Assembly: GCA_017860395.1 (NCBI GenBank)
Contig: JAGDMC010000015.1
Location: 1-13,400, forward strand
Direction of reading: 5' to 3'
From: Bacteroidota bacterium
Lineage (GTDB): Bacteria; Bacteroidota; Bacteroidia; Bacteroidales; UBA932
Length of the DNA stretch: 13,400 bases
A program made the translations under genes and the position numbers. Each line of letters starts with the position of its first letter. The first letter of the stretch is position 1. The notes under the pieces are model-generated. The model had not been told where the DNA came from. It worked only from the letters and a program-made list of their open reading frames with translations, and searched no databases. This document shows positions 1-7,536 of this stretch, piece after piece.

Positions 1-136
1 ATGTGGATAAAAATGCGATAAATAATTCAAAAAATTGCCCTTAAAAATTTGGATATAAAAAGGAAGATTATATATAAAAAAAGATGGCAATAATTGTAAA
101 AGAATTATGAATTTTTATAAACATGAGACAAACTGT

Positions 137-170
137 TTTATTAACAGTATTTGGTATTATTGTTAATAAA
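137..170. repeat. 10-bp perfect inverted repeat overlapping the mfd promoter
   Basis: TTTATTAACA at 137-146 is the exact reverse complement of TGTTAATAAA at 161-170, with 14 bases between the arms. The -33 TTTG lies in the gap and the right arm fills most of the -33/-7 spacer, which is a typical layout for an operator. In such AT-rich DNA a chance dyad is possible. I know of no regulator for it. Confidence 0.4.
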
Positions 171-179
171 CTATATTTG
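150..179 (+). promoter_or_regulatory. Bacteroidota-type promoter of mfd
   Basis: A TTTG (-33 type) at 150-153 is followed after 18 bases by TATATTTG (172-179), an exact match to the Bacteroidota -7 consensus TAnnTTTG. The usual spacing is about 19-21, so 18 is slightly short. Transcription should start about 4-6 bases after the box, near 183-185. That leaves fewer than 10 bases before the ATG at 191. Confidence 0.7.
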
Positions 180-190
180 CACCCTATTAT

Positions 191-3100
191 ATGAAAGAGG
201 GTTTGGTATTAGAAAAATTTGCAACCCAAGACGCTGCAAAAGAACTTGTTAATTGGGTTGAGACTTCAAAGGGAGGAGCCATTACGGCGGAGGGACTCTA
301 TTCTTCTGCAAAGGCTTTTGCCATGGCTGCTGCAATAAAAAGCGGCCTTCATTTTATACTTTTAAACAACAGGGAAGATGCCTCTTACTGTTCGGGAGAT
401 TTATACAGCCTTCTGGATAAAGAGTGTGTTTTCTTTTTTCCCGGATCATCAAACCATAGCGCAAAAGGAGATAAAAAAGACCCTTCATTTCAGGTTCAGA
501 GAACAGCTGCCATAAAAGCACTCAACTCATACCGTGAGGGAAGCTATGCCGGTGAAAAACTTATTGTTGTTGCATATCCGCATTCTGTTGCAGAACTTTT
601 GCCTAACGAAAAAAAGTTAAGCTCAAGCATCCTTAAGATATCTAAAGGAGATATGCTTTCGCATGAATTTATTAAAGAAACGCTCATTGAGTACTCTTTT
701 GAACGGGTGGACTTTGTTTCTGAACCGGGTCAGTTTGCTTTGCGCGGAAGCATTATTGACCTGTTTTCTTATTCCGACAACAGGCCGTACAGAGTAGATT
801 TTTTCGGGGATAATGTAGAAAGCATAAGAATATTTGAAATTGACAGCCAGCGGTCGCTGGAAGAACTTGGAACCATTGAAATCTTTCCTAATATATATGA
901 AGGCAATTCAGACGAAGAGCTGACAAATATATTTGCATTCACAGGCAAGGCTTCTACAATATGGATTACAGATGCGGAATATTTTACTCAGCAGATAAAA
1001 ACGCTGAAAGAGCTTGAAAAGCAGGAAGAAAGGTTAATTGAACCGGCACAGTTTGCAATAGAAACAGGCAATTTCCGGACTATACTTTTTGGGCCGCATT
1101 CCAAAAAATTTGAGACAGAGAAAACCATAAAATTTCACACCTCGCCGCAACCATCTTTTAACAAAAACTTCGATTTGCTTGCCGGAGACATTGACAACAA
1201 AACCACAGAGGGATTTGATGTATCAATTATAAGCGACAATCTTAATCAGATAGAGAGGTTAAACCAGATATTTTCTTCAATTGAAGGACATCCGGTTAAA
1301 TTCAACCATCTGAATTACTCTCTTCATGAGGGATTCACTGACCATAATTCCATGCTTTGTTTGTATACCGACCATCAGATATTTGAGCGGTATCACAGGG
1401 TTAAGACATACAGAACAGTTGAGAAGAGCGAGAGGCTTACAATTAACGACCTGAACTCTTTTCAGATAGGAGATTATATAGTTCACGTTGACCACGGGAT
1501 AGGAGTATTTGGAGGCCTGGTGAGGACTAGTATAAACGGAAAACCGCAGGAGGTAGTAAAACTTATCTACAGGGATGGCGATGTTATATTTTTGTCTATC
1601 CACGGCCTGCATAAAATTTCCCGTTACAAGTCAAAGGATTCTTCGCCACCTAAGGTTTATAAGCTTGGTACCGGTGCGTGGAACAAACTCAAGAGCCAGG
1701 CAAAATCAAAAGCTAAAGATATTGCCTCGGACCTGATAGAGTTGTATGCTAAAAGAAGAGGTTCCGGAGGTTATGCCTTCTCCGGCGACTCATATATGCA
1801 GTATGAACTGGAAGCTTCTTTTATTTATGAGGATACTCCGGATCAGCTAAAGGCGACAAAGGCGGTGAAGGAGGATATGGAACAAAACTATCCAATGGAC
1901 AGGCTGGTGTGCGGAGACGTGGGATTTGGCAAAACCGAGATAGCAATAAGGGCGGCATTTAAGGCTGTTGCCGACAGCAAACAGGTGGCAGTTCTCGTTC
2001 CAACAACAATTTTAGCACTTCAGCATTATAAAACATTTACAAGACGGTTAAAAAATTTTCCGTGCAACATTAGCTATATCAGCCGGCTCAAAACGTCCAG
2101 GGAGATTAAAGAGACAACCGACAAGCTTAAAGAAGGACAATTGGACATTATTATTGGCACCCACCGGTTGCTTAACAAAGAGATTAACTTTAAAGATCTG
2201 GGGCTTCTGATTATTGACGAAGAGCAAAAATTCGGAGTAGCTGCAAAAGAGAGACTGAGACAACTCAAGGCAAATGTGGATACTCTCACTCTCACGGCTA
2301 CGCCAATCCCCCGTACTCTTCAGTTTTCTTTGCTTGGAGCAAGGGATCTTTCCATAATAAACACTCCTCCCCCAAACAGACTACCCATTCAGACCGAGAT
2401 AATTGACTTTAATGAAGATGTAATAAGGGATGCAATCAATTTTGAACTTGAAAGGGGCGGACAGGTCTTTTTTGTTCATAACCGGGTAGAAGACATAAGA
2501 GCGATAGAAGATATCATCCGCCGGCTGTGCCCCGAAGCAAAATGCTGCGTTGGCCATGGTCAGATGGAGCCAACAGCGCTCGAGAGGGTGATTCTTGATT
2601 TTATGATGGGCGATTACGATATTCTGATTGCCACAACAATAGTAGAAAACGGGATTGACATTCCGAATGCAAATACCATGATTATCAATCAGGCGCAAAA
2701 TTTTGGCCTGAGCGATCTTCACCAGCTGAGAGGCAGGGTGGGGAGGTCCAACAGCAAAGCCTTCTGTTATCTGATAGTACCTTCAATGCTTGCAATAACG
2801 GATGAGGCGAGGCGGAGGCTAAAGGCAATTGAGGCATTCTCCGATTTAGGAAGCGGATTCAACATTGCAATGCAGGATTTAGATATCCGCGGTGCCGGAA
2901 ATATGCTTGGTTCCGAACAGAGCGGTTTTATTGCAGAAATGGGATTTGAAACATATCAGCGCATATTGACCGAGGCAGTTAATGAATTGAGAGAGGAGAG
3001 GGGTATGGAGATTCCTTCAGACTCGCATCAGACCGCAAAAACGAATGATTTTGTTGCCGACTGCTCAATTGAAACCGACCTGGAAATACTCATTCCGGAC

Positions 3101-3505
3101 GACTATGTAAATATTACATCAGAAAAAATGAGGCTGTACAAAGAGCTTGACGCCGTTGCCAGCGAAGCGGAACTCAAGAGCTTCCTTGAATCGCTTGCTG
3201 ACAGATTCGGACCTTTGCCGCATCAGGTTCAGGAGTTGTCGGACACGGTGAGGCTAAGATGGCTGGCGATGGAGTTGGGATTCGAAAAAATAGTGCTCAA
3301 AGAAGGGATGCTGATTGCGTATTTTGTTACCAATAAGATGTCGGGATTTTATAAATCTCCCGGATTTGCTAAAATTCTCAACTATCTTCAGAAACAGTCC
3401 AAACGCTTTGAAATTAAGGAGCACAACGAAAAACTCTTTATTAAAGTGAGGCGAGTGGAGAGCATAGAGAGAGCTTATAAAATATTTTTGGAGATGCAAT
3501 CCTGA
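191..3505 (+). CDS. mfd: Transcription-repair coupling factor Mfd
   Basis: Mfd is a DNA translocase that removes RNA polymerase stalled at lesions and recruits UvrA for nucleotide excision repair. The 1104 residues match the family length (E. coli about 1148). The order of domains is complete. The N-terminal UvrB-like module includes a well-preserved segment at about 170-235. A CarD-like RNA-polymerase-interaction domain follows at about 423-520 (FQIGDYIVHVDHGIGVF). The superfamily-2 translocase core has YEDTPDQ near 545-553, Walker A GDVGFGKTE at 575-583, DEEQ at 676-679, TATPIPRTL near 703 and LRGRVGRS near 846. The C-terminal TRCF domain includes DLEILIPDDY. The start at 191 fits because the reading frame covers the whole N-terminal module and no earlier in-frame start is visible. 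No Shine-Dalgarno is present. The coaX promoter overlaps its 3' end, so coaX may be transcribed separately from mfd. Confidence 0.97.
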   Translation: MKEGLVLEKFATQDAAKELVNWVETSKGGAITAEGLYSSAKAFAMAAAIKSGLHFILLNNREDASYCSGDLYSLLDKECVFFFPGSSNHSAKGDKKDPSFQVQRTAAIKALNSYREGSYAGEKLIVVAYPHSVAELLPNEKKLSSSILKISKGDMLSHEFIKETLIEYSFERVDFVSEPGQFALRGSIIDLFSYSDNRPYRVDFFGDNVESIRIFEIDSQRSLEELGTIEIFPNIYEGNSDEELTNIFAFTGKASTIWITDAEYFTQQIKTLKELEKQEERLIEPAQFAIETGNFRTILFGPHSKKFETEKTIKFHTSPQPSFNKNFDLLAGDIDNKTTEGFDVSIISDNLNQIERLNQIFSSIEGHPVKFNHLNYSLHEGFTDHNSMLCLYTDHQIFERYHRVKTYRTVEKSERLTINDLNSFQIGDYIVHVDHGIGVFGGLVRTSINGKPQEVVKLIYRDGDVIFLSIHGLHKISRYKSKDSSPPKVYKLGTGAWNKLKSQAKSKAKDIASDLIELYAKRRGSGGYAFSGDSYMQYELEASFIYEDTPDQLKATKAVKEDMEQNYPMDRLVCGDVGFGKTEIAIRAAFKAVADSKQVAVLVPTTILALQHYKTFTRRLKNFPCNISYISRLKTSREIKETTDKLKEGQLDIIIGTHRLLNKEINFKDLGLLIIDEEQKFGVAAKERLRQLKANVDTLTLTATPIPRTLQFSLLGARDLSIINTPPPNRLPIQTEIIDFNEDVIRDAINFELERGGQVFFVHNRVEDIRAIEDIIRRLCPEAKCCVGHGQMEPTALERVILDFMMGDYDILIATTIVENGIDIPNANTMIINQAQNFGLSDLHQLRGRVGRSNSKAFCYLIVPSMLAITDEARRRLKAIEAFSDLGSGFNIAMQDLDIRGAGNMLGSEQSGFIAEMGFETYQRILTEAVNELREERGMEIPSDSHQTAKTNDFVADCSIETDLEILIPDDYVNITSEKMRLYKELDAVASEAELKSFLESLADRFGPLPHQVQELSDTVRLRWLAMELGFEKIVLKEGMLIAYFVTNKMSGFYKSPGFAKILNYLQKQSKRFEIKEHNEKLFIKVRRVESIERAYKIFLEMQS

Positions 3506-3520
3506 AAAATTATAACTTTG
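3487..3520 (+). promoter_or_regulatory. Putative coaX promoter at the mfd 3' end
   Basis: TAACTTTG at 3513-3520 matches TAnnTTTG exactly. A TTTG at 3487-3490, inside the last mfd codons, lies 22 bases upstream, slightly longer than usual. The predicted transcription start near 3524-3526 abuts the GTG at 3527, so the mRNA would be nearly leaderless. Confidence 0.55.
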
Positions 3521-3526
3521 CAAATT

Positions 3527-4261
3527 GTGACTAATCTCATAATAGATATCGGAAACACAGCTCTTAAAGCTGCCTTTGCTCAGGGAACTGTAGTGGGGGC
3601 CGTTGAAAGATACTGCGGAGAAGGGGTTTTGGATTTCATACTTGGAATGACTTCCGCACAGAAACCAGCAGTAATTGCAATCTCCACCGTTAGAAAATTT
3701 GATGATAATTTTTACGGCAGGCTTGAGCGTGAGTGTGAGAAACTTATTGTGCTGAATGATAAAACGTGGCTTCCGCTTGTTAACAAATATAAGACGCCGG
3801 AAACTTTAGGTGCAGACAGGATTGCATCTGCAGTTGCGGCAAAGGAGCTTTTTCCCGGGAAAAATATTATTGTTTTCGATTTTGGGACGGCTCTTACAAT
3901 TGATTTTATTACATCATCCGGAGAATTTCTCGGGGGAAATATTTCGCTGGGTTTAAGGACTAGATATATGGCTTTAAACCATTATACTCAGCAACTTCCG
4001 CTCCTTGATGCGCCGGAGGAATTTGATGGAATAGGAGGGTCTACAAAGGATGCTATAAACACCGGCGTTATTTTGGGTCTGATTTTTGAAGTTGAAGGTT
4101 ATATAAGGCAATATCCGGATCACATACATATTTTTACAGGTGGTGATGCGATTTATTTTGCAAAAAAATTGAAAAGTCCGATATTTGTAGTTTACAATTT
4201 AGTATTGATGGGCTTAGCCCATGTAGCTGATTATTATGAGAAAAAACAGATTCTTTGCTAA
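3527..4261 (+). CDS. coaX: Type III pantothenate kinase CoaX
   Basis: CoaX phosphorylates pantothenate with ATP, the first committed step of coenzyme A synthesis, in the cytoplasm. From the GTG at 3527 the protein has 244 residues, normal for the family. It shows the ASKHA-fold motifs in order: DIGNT (7-11, phosphate binding), LGADR (94-98, pantothenate/active-site motif), DFGTA (118-122, catalytic region), GGNISLG (136-142) and TGGD (204-207). I chose GTG 3527 because homologues begin with a short Met-Asn-Leu-Ile-Ile type start directly before the DIGNT motif. The alternative TTG at 3518 would add three residues but lies inside a -7 promoter box. The stop overlaps the next gene by 26 bases, which suggests translational coupling to an envelope gene cluster unrelated in function. 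Confidence 0.93.
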   Translation: MTNLIIDIGNTALKAAFAQGTVVGAVERYCGEGVLDFILGMTSAQKPAVIAISTVRKFDDNFYGRLERECEKLIVLNDKTWLPLVNKYKTPETLGADRIASAVAAKELFPGKNIIVFDFGTALTIDFITSSGEFLGGNISLGLRTRYMALNHYTQQLPLLDAPEEFDGIGGSTKDAINTGVILGLIFEVEGYIRQYPDHIHIFTGGDAIYFAKKLKSPIFVVYNLVLMGLAHVADYYEKKQILC

Positions 4262-5540
4262 GGCATTACTTCTTTCATTATCAATGATGTGGGTTGGCCT
4301 TGCCTTCTCTCAGACGACAGATGCCCTAAACACGTTCACTCCGTATTCCATTTTTGGAGTGGGCAATGTTTCCAAACAGGGTACCGCATTAAACAAAGCT
4401 ATGGGGGGAATCGGGATAGGTTTCAGAGACAACCGTTCCATCAACTACCTCAACCCCGCATCAATATCCTTCAGAGATACACTTGCCTTCATGCTCGACT
4501 TTGGCATGGAACAAAACAATAATTACTATTCTTCTGCAACATCATCATCGGCATACAACACATTCAATATGCACGATTTTGTGATGACTTTTCCTATTTA
4601 TAAAAAATCGGCACTCATAATCGGAGTAACCCCATACAGCTCAGTTGGCTACAAATTTGAAACGAAAGAGACCGATCCGGAAATCATTAATGCGCTCGGA
4701 GACGTTACATATCAAAAATATGGAACAGGCGGAATAAACAAACTCTTCCTCGGGGGCTCTGCCAAGATTTTTAAAAATCTTTCCCTTGGAGCAGAATTGT
4801 TATACTACTTTGGAACAATTGACCGATATTCAAATATAAACTTCAGCAACTCGGGGTCGCTCCGGAATATTAAAACAGGAGATGACTTTGTAATCAGCAC
4901 AATTTCAGGTAAACTTGGCCTTCAGTACAGCTACAATTTTGACAAAGAGAAATCGCTTACTCTGGGTGCGACATATCTTATTAATACAAAACTCAGCGGA
5001 GAGCGTACAAAGTATACTTTTTCAAATACTGCATCGGAAGCAGTTGATACCGTTTCCTATAATGTTAGCACAAATACAAATCTGCAAATTCCGGGAGAAC
5101 TGGGAATTGGTGCCTCATACAGGTTACAGGACAAATGGATGATTGGTGCAGATTATGTGAGACAGAACTGGAAAAATGCCAGCGTCCCACTCACTCCGGG
5201 GGTGAATTTCCTTCCAACAACGAGCAGTTCTATAAGAATTGGGGGAGAATATACGCCAAACAGGTATGATATCAGGTACTATCTTAAGAGAGTGACATAC
5301 AGGGCGGGTCTCTATTACGACAAGTCGTACGTGAGCCTTAACGGACAGCAGGTAAATTCGTTTGGCATAACACTGGGAGCCAACCTGCCAATTTACAGGT
5401 GGTATAATGCATTTGGATTCTCAATTGACATGGGTCAGAGGGGAGCTGTAAGAGACGGACTCGTGAGAGAAAGATATATAATGCTAAACCTCAACGTGAG
5501 TCTTCACGATATTTGGTTCCAGAAATACAGGTATGACTAA
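4236..5540 (+). CDS. Predicted outer-membrane beta-barrel protein, function unknown
   Basis: This 434-residue protein begins with a clear signal peptide (basic MRKNRFFAK, hydrophobic core, likely cut LAFS/Q at 25/26). The mature part has the look of an outer-membrane barrel: many alternating polar/aromatic strands, Gly-Tyr-Ser-rich turns and repeated GA.Y segments such as LGIGASYRLQDKWMIGADYV. Near the N-terminus, TPYSIFGVGN and MGGIGIGFRD followed by NYLNPAS resemble FadL/OmpP1-like and PorV-like Bacteroidota barrels. I can name no characterised family member, so transport, LPS modification or secretion roles are all open. The chain ends KYRYD rather than in the usual C-terminal aromatic residue. 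The gene starts inside coaX (26-base overlap) and is followed after 25 bases by a secreted TPR-type gene and lptC, which points to an envelope role by context only. Confidence 0.75.
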   Translation: MRKNRFFAKALLLSLSMMWVGLAFSQTTDALNTFTPYSIFGVGNVSKQGTALNKAMGGIGIGFRDNRSINYLNPASISFRDTLAFMLDFGMEQNNNYYSSATSSSAYNTFNMHDFVMTFPIYKKSALIIGVTPYSSVGYKFETKETDPEIINALGDVTYQKYGTGGINKLFLGGSAKIFKNLSLGAELLYYFGTIDRYSNINFSNSGSLRNIKTGDDFVISTISGKLGLQYSYNFDKEKSLTLGATYLINTKLSGERTKYTFSNTASEAVDTVSYNVSTNTNLQIPGELGIGASYRLQDKWMIGADYVRQNWKNASVPLTPGVNFLPTTSSSIRIGGEYTPNRYDIRYYLKRVTYRAGLYYDKSYVSLNGQQVNSFGITLGANLPIYRWYNAFGFSIDMGQRGAVRDGLVRERYIMLNLNVSLHDIWFQKYRYD

Positions 5541-5565
5541 AATAAATTTAAATTTAAAATAATTA

Positions 5566-6888
5566 ATGGTTATGAAGAAAGTAAGTGTATTATTTTTACT
5601 TGCAGCCCTTTCTCTGATCTCAATATCATCTTTTGCTCAGGGAAAATATGGTAAAGATAGTGTAGAATGTACCAGAAATATCTCGTTCTACACAGATTAT
5701 ATGAAGCAGGGAAACCTGGCAGAGGCCGCTCCTTTGTGGAGAGAAGCATTAAAATACTGCCCTCCGGGAGTGAGACAAGGTTTGTATGTTGACGGACAAA
5801 AAATTATTAAATTTCTCATCGAGAAGAATAAGAGCAATATTGCTTTAAAGAATTCGTTGATAGACTCTTTGATGATGATGTACGATCTGAGGTCGGAATA
5901 TTTCCCAAAATATATTTTAACTGCTCAGACCAACAAGGCTCTTGACATGGATATTTACAAAGGCGACCAGAACAAAATAGTATTGGAAGCTTTCGAAAAA
6001 GTAATTAAAATGGGCGGCCCAAATGTTGAACCAAGAGTTTTTACCATTGCAATGCAAAGAGCATCGGATATGTATTCAAAAAAAGAGATCGGAGCTGAAA
6101 AAGTGATGAGTCTTTATTCAAGCTTTACTCCTATTCTGGAGGCTCAGATTAAAGCAAATCACCCCGACGCTGCCTCGGTAAAAAAGGATGTTGACAATCT
6201 GTTTGCAGTGAGCGGTGTTGCAAGTTGTGAAAATATCGTTGCCCTGTTTACACCAAAGCTTGAAGCCACTCCCAATGACAAAGAACTCGTTTCCGGCATT
6301 GTAGGCCTGCTAAATAACGGCGGTTGCTACAAGGAGCCTCTTTTCTTAAAGGCAGTTGAATCTCTTTATAAAATGGACCCTTCATATCAGTCGGCATACT
6401 ATCTGTACAAGCTGTACTCTATGAAAGAGGATTATGCAAATGCTGCAAAAATGCTTCAGGAAGCGATAGACAGCGATCAGTCGGGTCCAAAAGAAGATGC
6501 AGAATATCTTTATACTCTGGCATCAATTTATTACGGCAAACTGGAAAGCCCAGCGAAAGCAATTTCTTTAGCAAGACAAGCGGCAGAACTGGACCCTTCA
6601 TATAATGGAAAGGTATATATGCTGATGGGTTCTGTATGGGCTTCTTCAAGATGTGGCGGAAATGAAATTGAATCCAGGGCAAAATGGTGGGTTGCTGTTG
6701 ACTTTTTTGTAAAAGCAAAAAATGCCGACTCTACTCTTTCCGAAGAAGCCGACAGATTTATTTCAACTTATCGTCAATATTTTCCAAAACAGGAAGATGC
6801 ATTTATGTACGATATAATTGACGGTTCTTCATATACTGTTTCATGTGCAGGGATGAGAGAATCGACAACAGTGAGAACTATTAAATAA
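5566..6888 (+). CDS. Secreted TPR-type repeat protein, function unknown
   Basis: The protein has 440 residues with a signal peptide (likely cut SFA/QG at 24/25), so it is probably periplasmic. Helical repeats with TPR-like spacing are visible, most clearly at about 270-355, where YANAAKMLQEAI and PAKAISLARQAAELDPSY look like paired TPR helices. TPR arrays usually serve as protein-binding scaffolds. The C-terminal stretch around AKWWVAVDFFVKAKNAD and AFMYDIIDGSSYTVSCAGMR looks like a conserved non-TPR tail that I recall from Bacteroidales proteins of this type. No function is known to me. The start may instead be the ATG at 5572, which gives a more typical signal peptide beginning MKKVS. It lies 25 bases after the barrel gene and 5 before lptC, so it is likely in one operon and may be a partner of the barrel protein. 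Confidence 0.8.
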   Translation: MVMKKVSVLFLLAALSLISISSFAQGKYGKDSVECTRNISFYTDYMKQGNLAEAAPLWREALKYCPPGVRQGLYVDGQKIIKFLIEKNKSNIALKNSLIDSLMMMYDLRSEYFPKYILTAQTNKALDMDIYKGDQNKIVLEAFEKVIKMGGPNVEPRVFTIAMQRASDMYSKKEIGAEKVMSLYSSFTPILEAQIKANHPDAASVKKDVDNLFAVSGVASCENIVALFTPKLEATPNDKELVSGIVGLLNNGGCYKEPLFLKAVESLYKMDPSYQSAYYLYKLYSMKEDYANAAKMLQEAIDSDQSGPKEDAEYLYTLASIYYGKLESPAKAISLARQAAELDPSYNGKVYMLMGSVWASSRCGGNEIESRAKWWVAVDFFVKAKNADSTLSEEADRFISTYRQYFPKQEDAFMYDIIDGSSYTVSCAGMRESTTVRTIK

Positions 6889-6893
6889 GGAAG

Positions 6894-7535
6894 ATGTTTT
6901 TTAAAGACTTTCGGGATTTAAGAATTATCAGGACAGTAGCAGCCACTTTTGTGGTTGCTACTCTTCTTTTTTCCTGTAAAGACGAATTGCCGGTTACCGA
7001 CCCCATTGATGCGGAAAAGGTGCCTACGCATATCGTACTTGAAATGTCTTTAGAACAGTCATCGGGCGGGAAAGTGAAGATGAGGGTAAGTGCTCCTGTT
7101 ATGCAAAACTTTTCCAAGAGCATACCTCCTTATGAGATATTCCCCAATGGAATGAATGTCAAGGCTTTTACCGCCGACGGACTCCTCGAAACCGAAATAA
7201 CAGCCAAACAGGCAAGACACATAAATTCTCCGGAGAAAGATCAGTGGGAGGCATACGGAGATGTCGTGATTAATAACTACATCAAAGGACAAACAATAGA
7301 AACAGACACCCTTTATTGGGACAAGTCCAACAAAAAGATCTTTACGCATTGCTATGTCAAGATAAAGGATCCGCTGGGATTTATACAGGGTTATGGAATG
7401 GAATCGGACGAACTTGCAAGAAATGCGATACTTCTGCGACCTTTCGATGCTTACGGAATAATAAAAAGAGATTCAACCGAGGTAATTTACGTAGATACTG
7501 TTAACTTTATAGGGCCCATTTTAAAGATTAAATAG
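6894..7535 (+). CDS. lptC: LptC-like LPS export lipoprotein
   Basis: LptC is the inner-membrane-anchored periplasmic part of the Lpt bridge that passes lipopolysaccharide from the LptBFG transporter to LptA. This 213-residue protein has the expected length and LptC/LptA-like beta-jellyroll repeats: TADGLLETEITAKQARH, WEAYGDVVINN, IETDTLYWDKSNKKIFT and YVKIKDPLGFIQGYGMESDE. The D-T-L-Y-W-D and GxGMESD features are typical of Bacteroidota LptC. Instead of the E. coli transmembrane anchor it has a lipoprotein signal (LLFSC, Cys28), followed by KDE. No other lpt genes are in the window. The gene is 5 bases after the TPR gene and 1 base before the CNNM gene, in a likely operon. The identification is by motif and context and is fairly secure. 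Confidence 0.85.
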   Translation: MFFKDFRDLRIIRTVAATFVVATLLFSCKDELPVTDPIDAEKVPTHIVLEMSLEQSSGGKVKMRVSAPVMQNFSKSIPPYEIFPNGMNVKAFTADGLLETEITAKQARHINSPEKDQWEAYGDVVINNYIKGQTIETDTLYWDKSNKKIFTHCYVKIKDPLGFIQGYGMESDELARNAILLRPFDAYGIIKRDSTEVIYVDTVNFIGPILKIK

Positions 7536-7536
7536 T

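Larger units (their letters stand above)
1..190. other. AT-rich intergenic leader upstream of mfd
   Basis: This stretch is very AT-rich and contains only very short open frames. I see no RNA gene or terminator in it. The right third holds the mfd promoter (TTTG at 150-153, TATATTTG at 172-179) and a 10-bp inverted repeat (137-146 and 161-170). The left 120 bases carry A and T runs with no pattern I can name. The gene to the left lies outside the window. Confidence 0.6.

Noticed and set aside
1..120. Possible small gene or divergent promoter at the left edge
   Set aside because: The open frames are only a few codons long and I found no TAnnTTTG box pointing left.
1277..2722. Several leftward open frames of 70-113 codons opposite mfd
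   Set aside because: They lie wholly inside a well-supported gene, show no family motifs and look like antisense shadows.
4289..5142. Rightward open frames of about 75 codons inside the barrel gene
   Set aside because: They are out of frame with a gene that has a good signal peptide and barrel pattern, with no features of their own.
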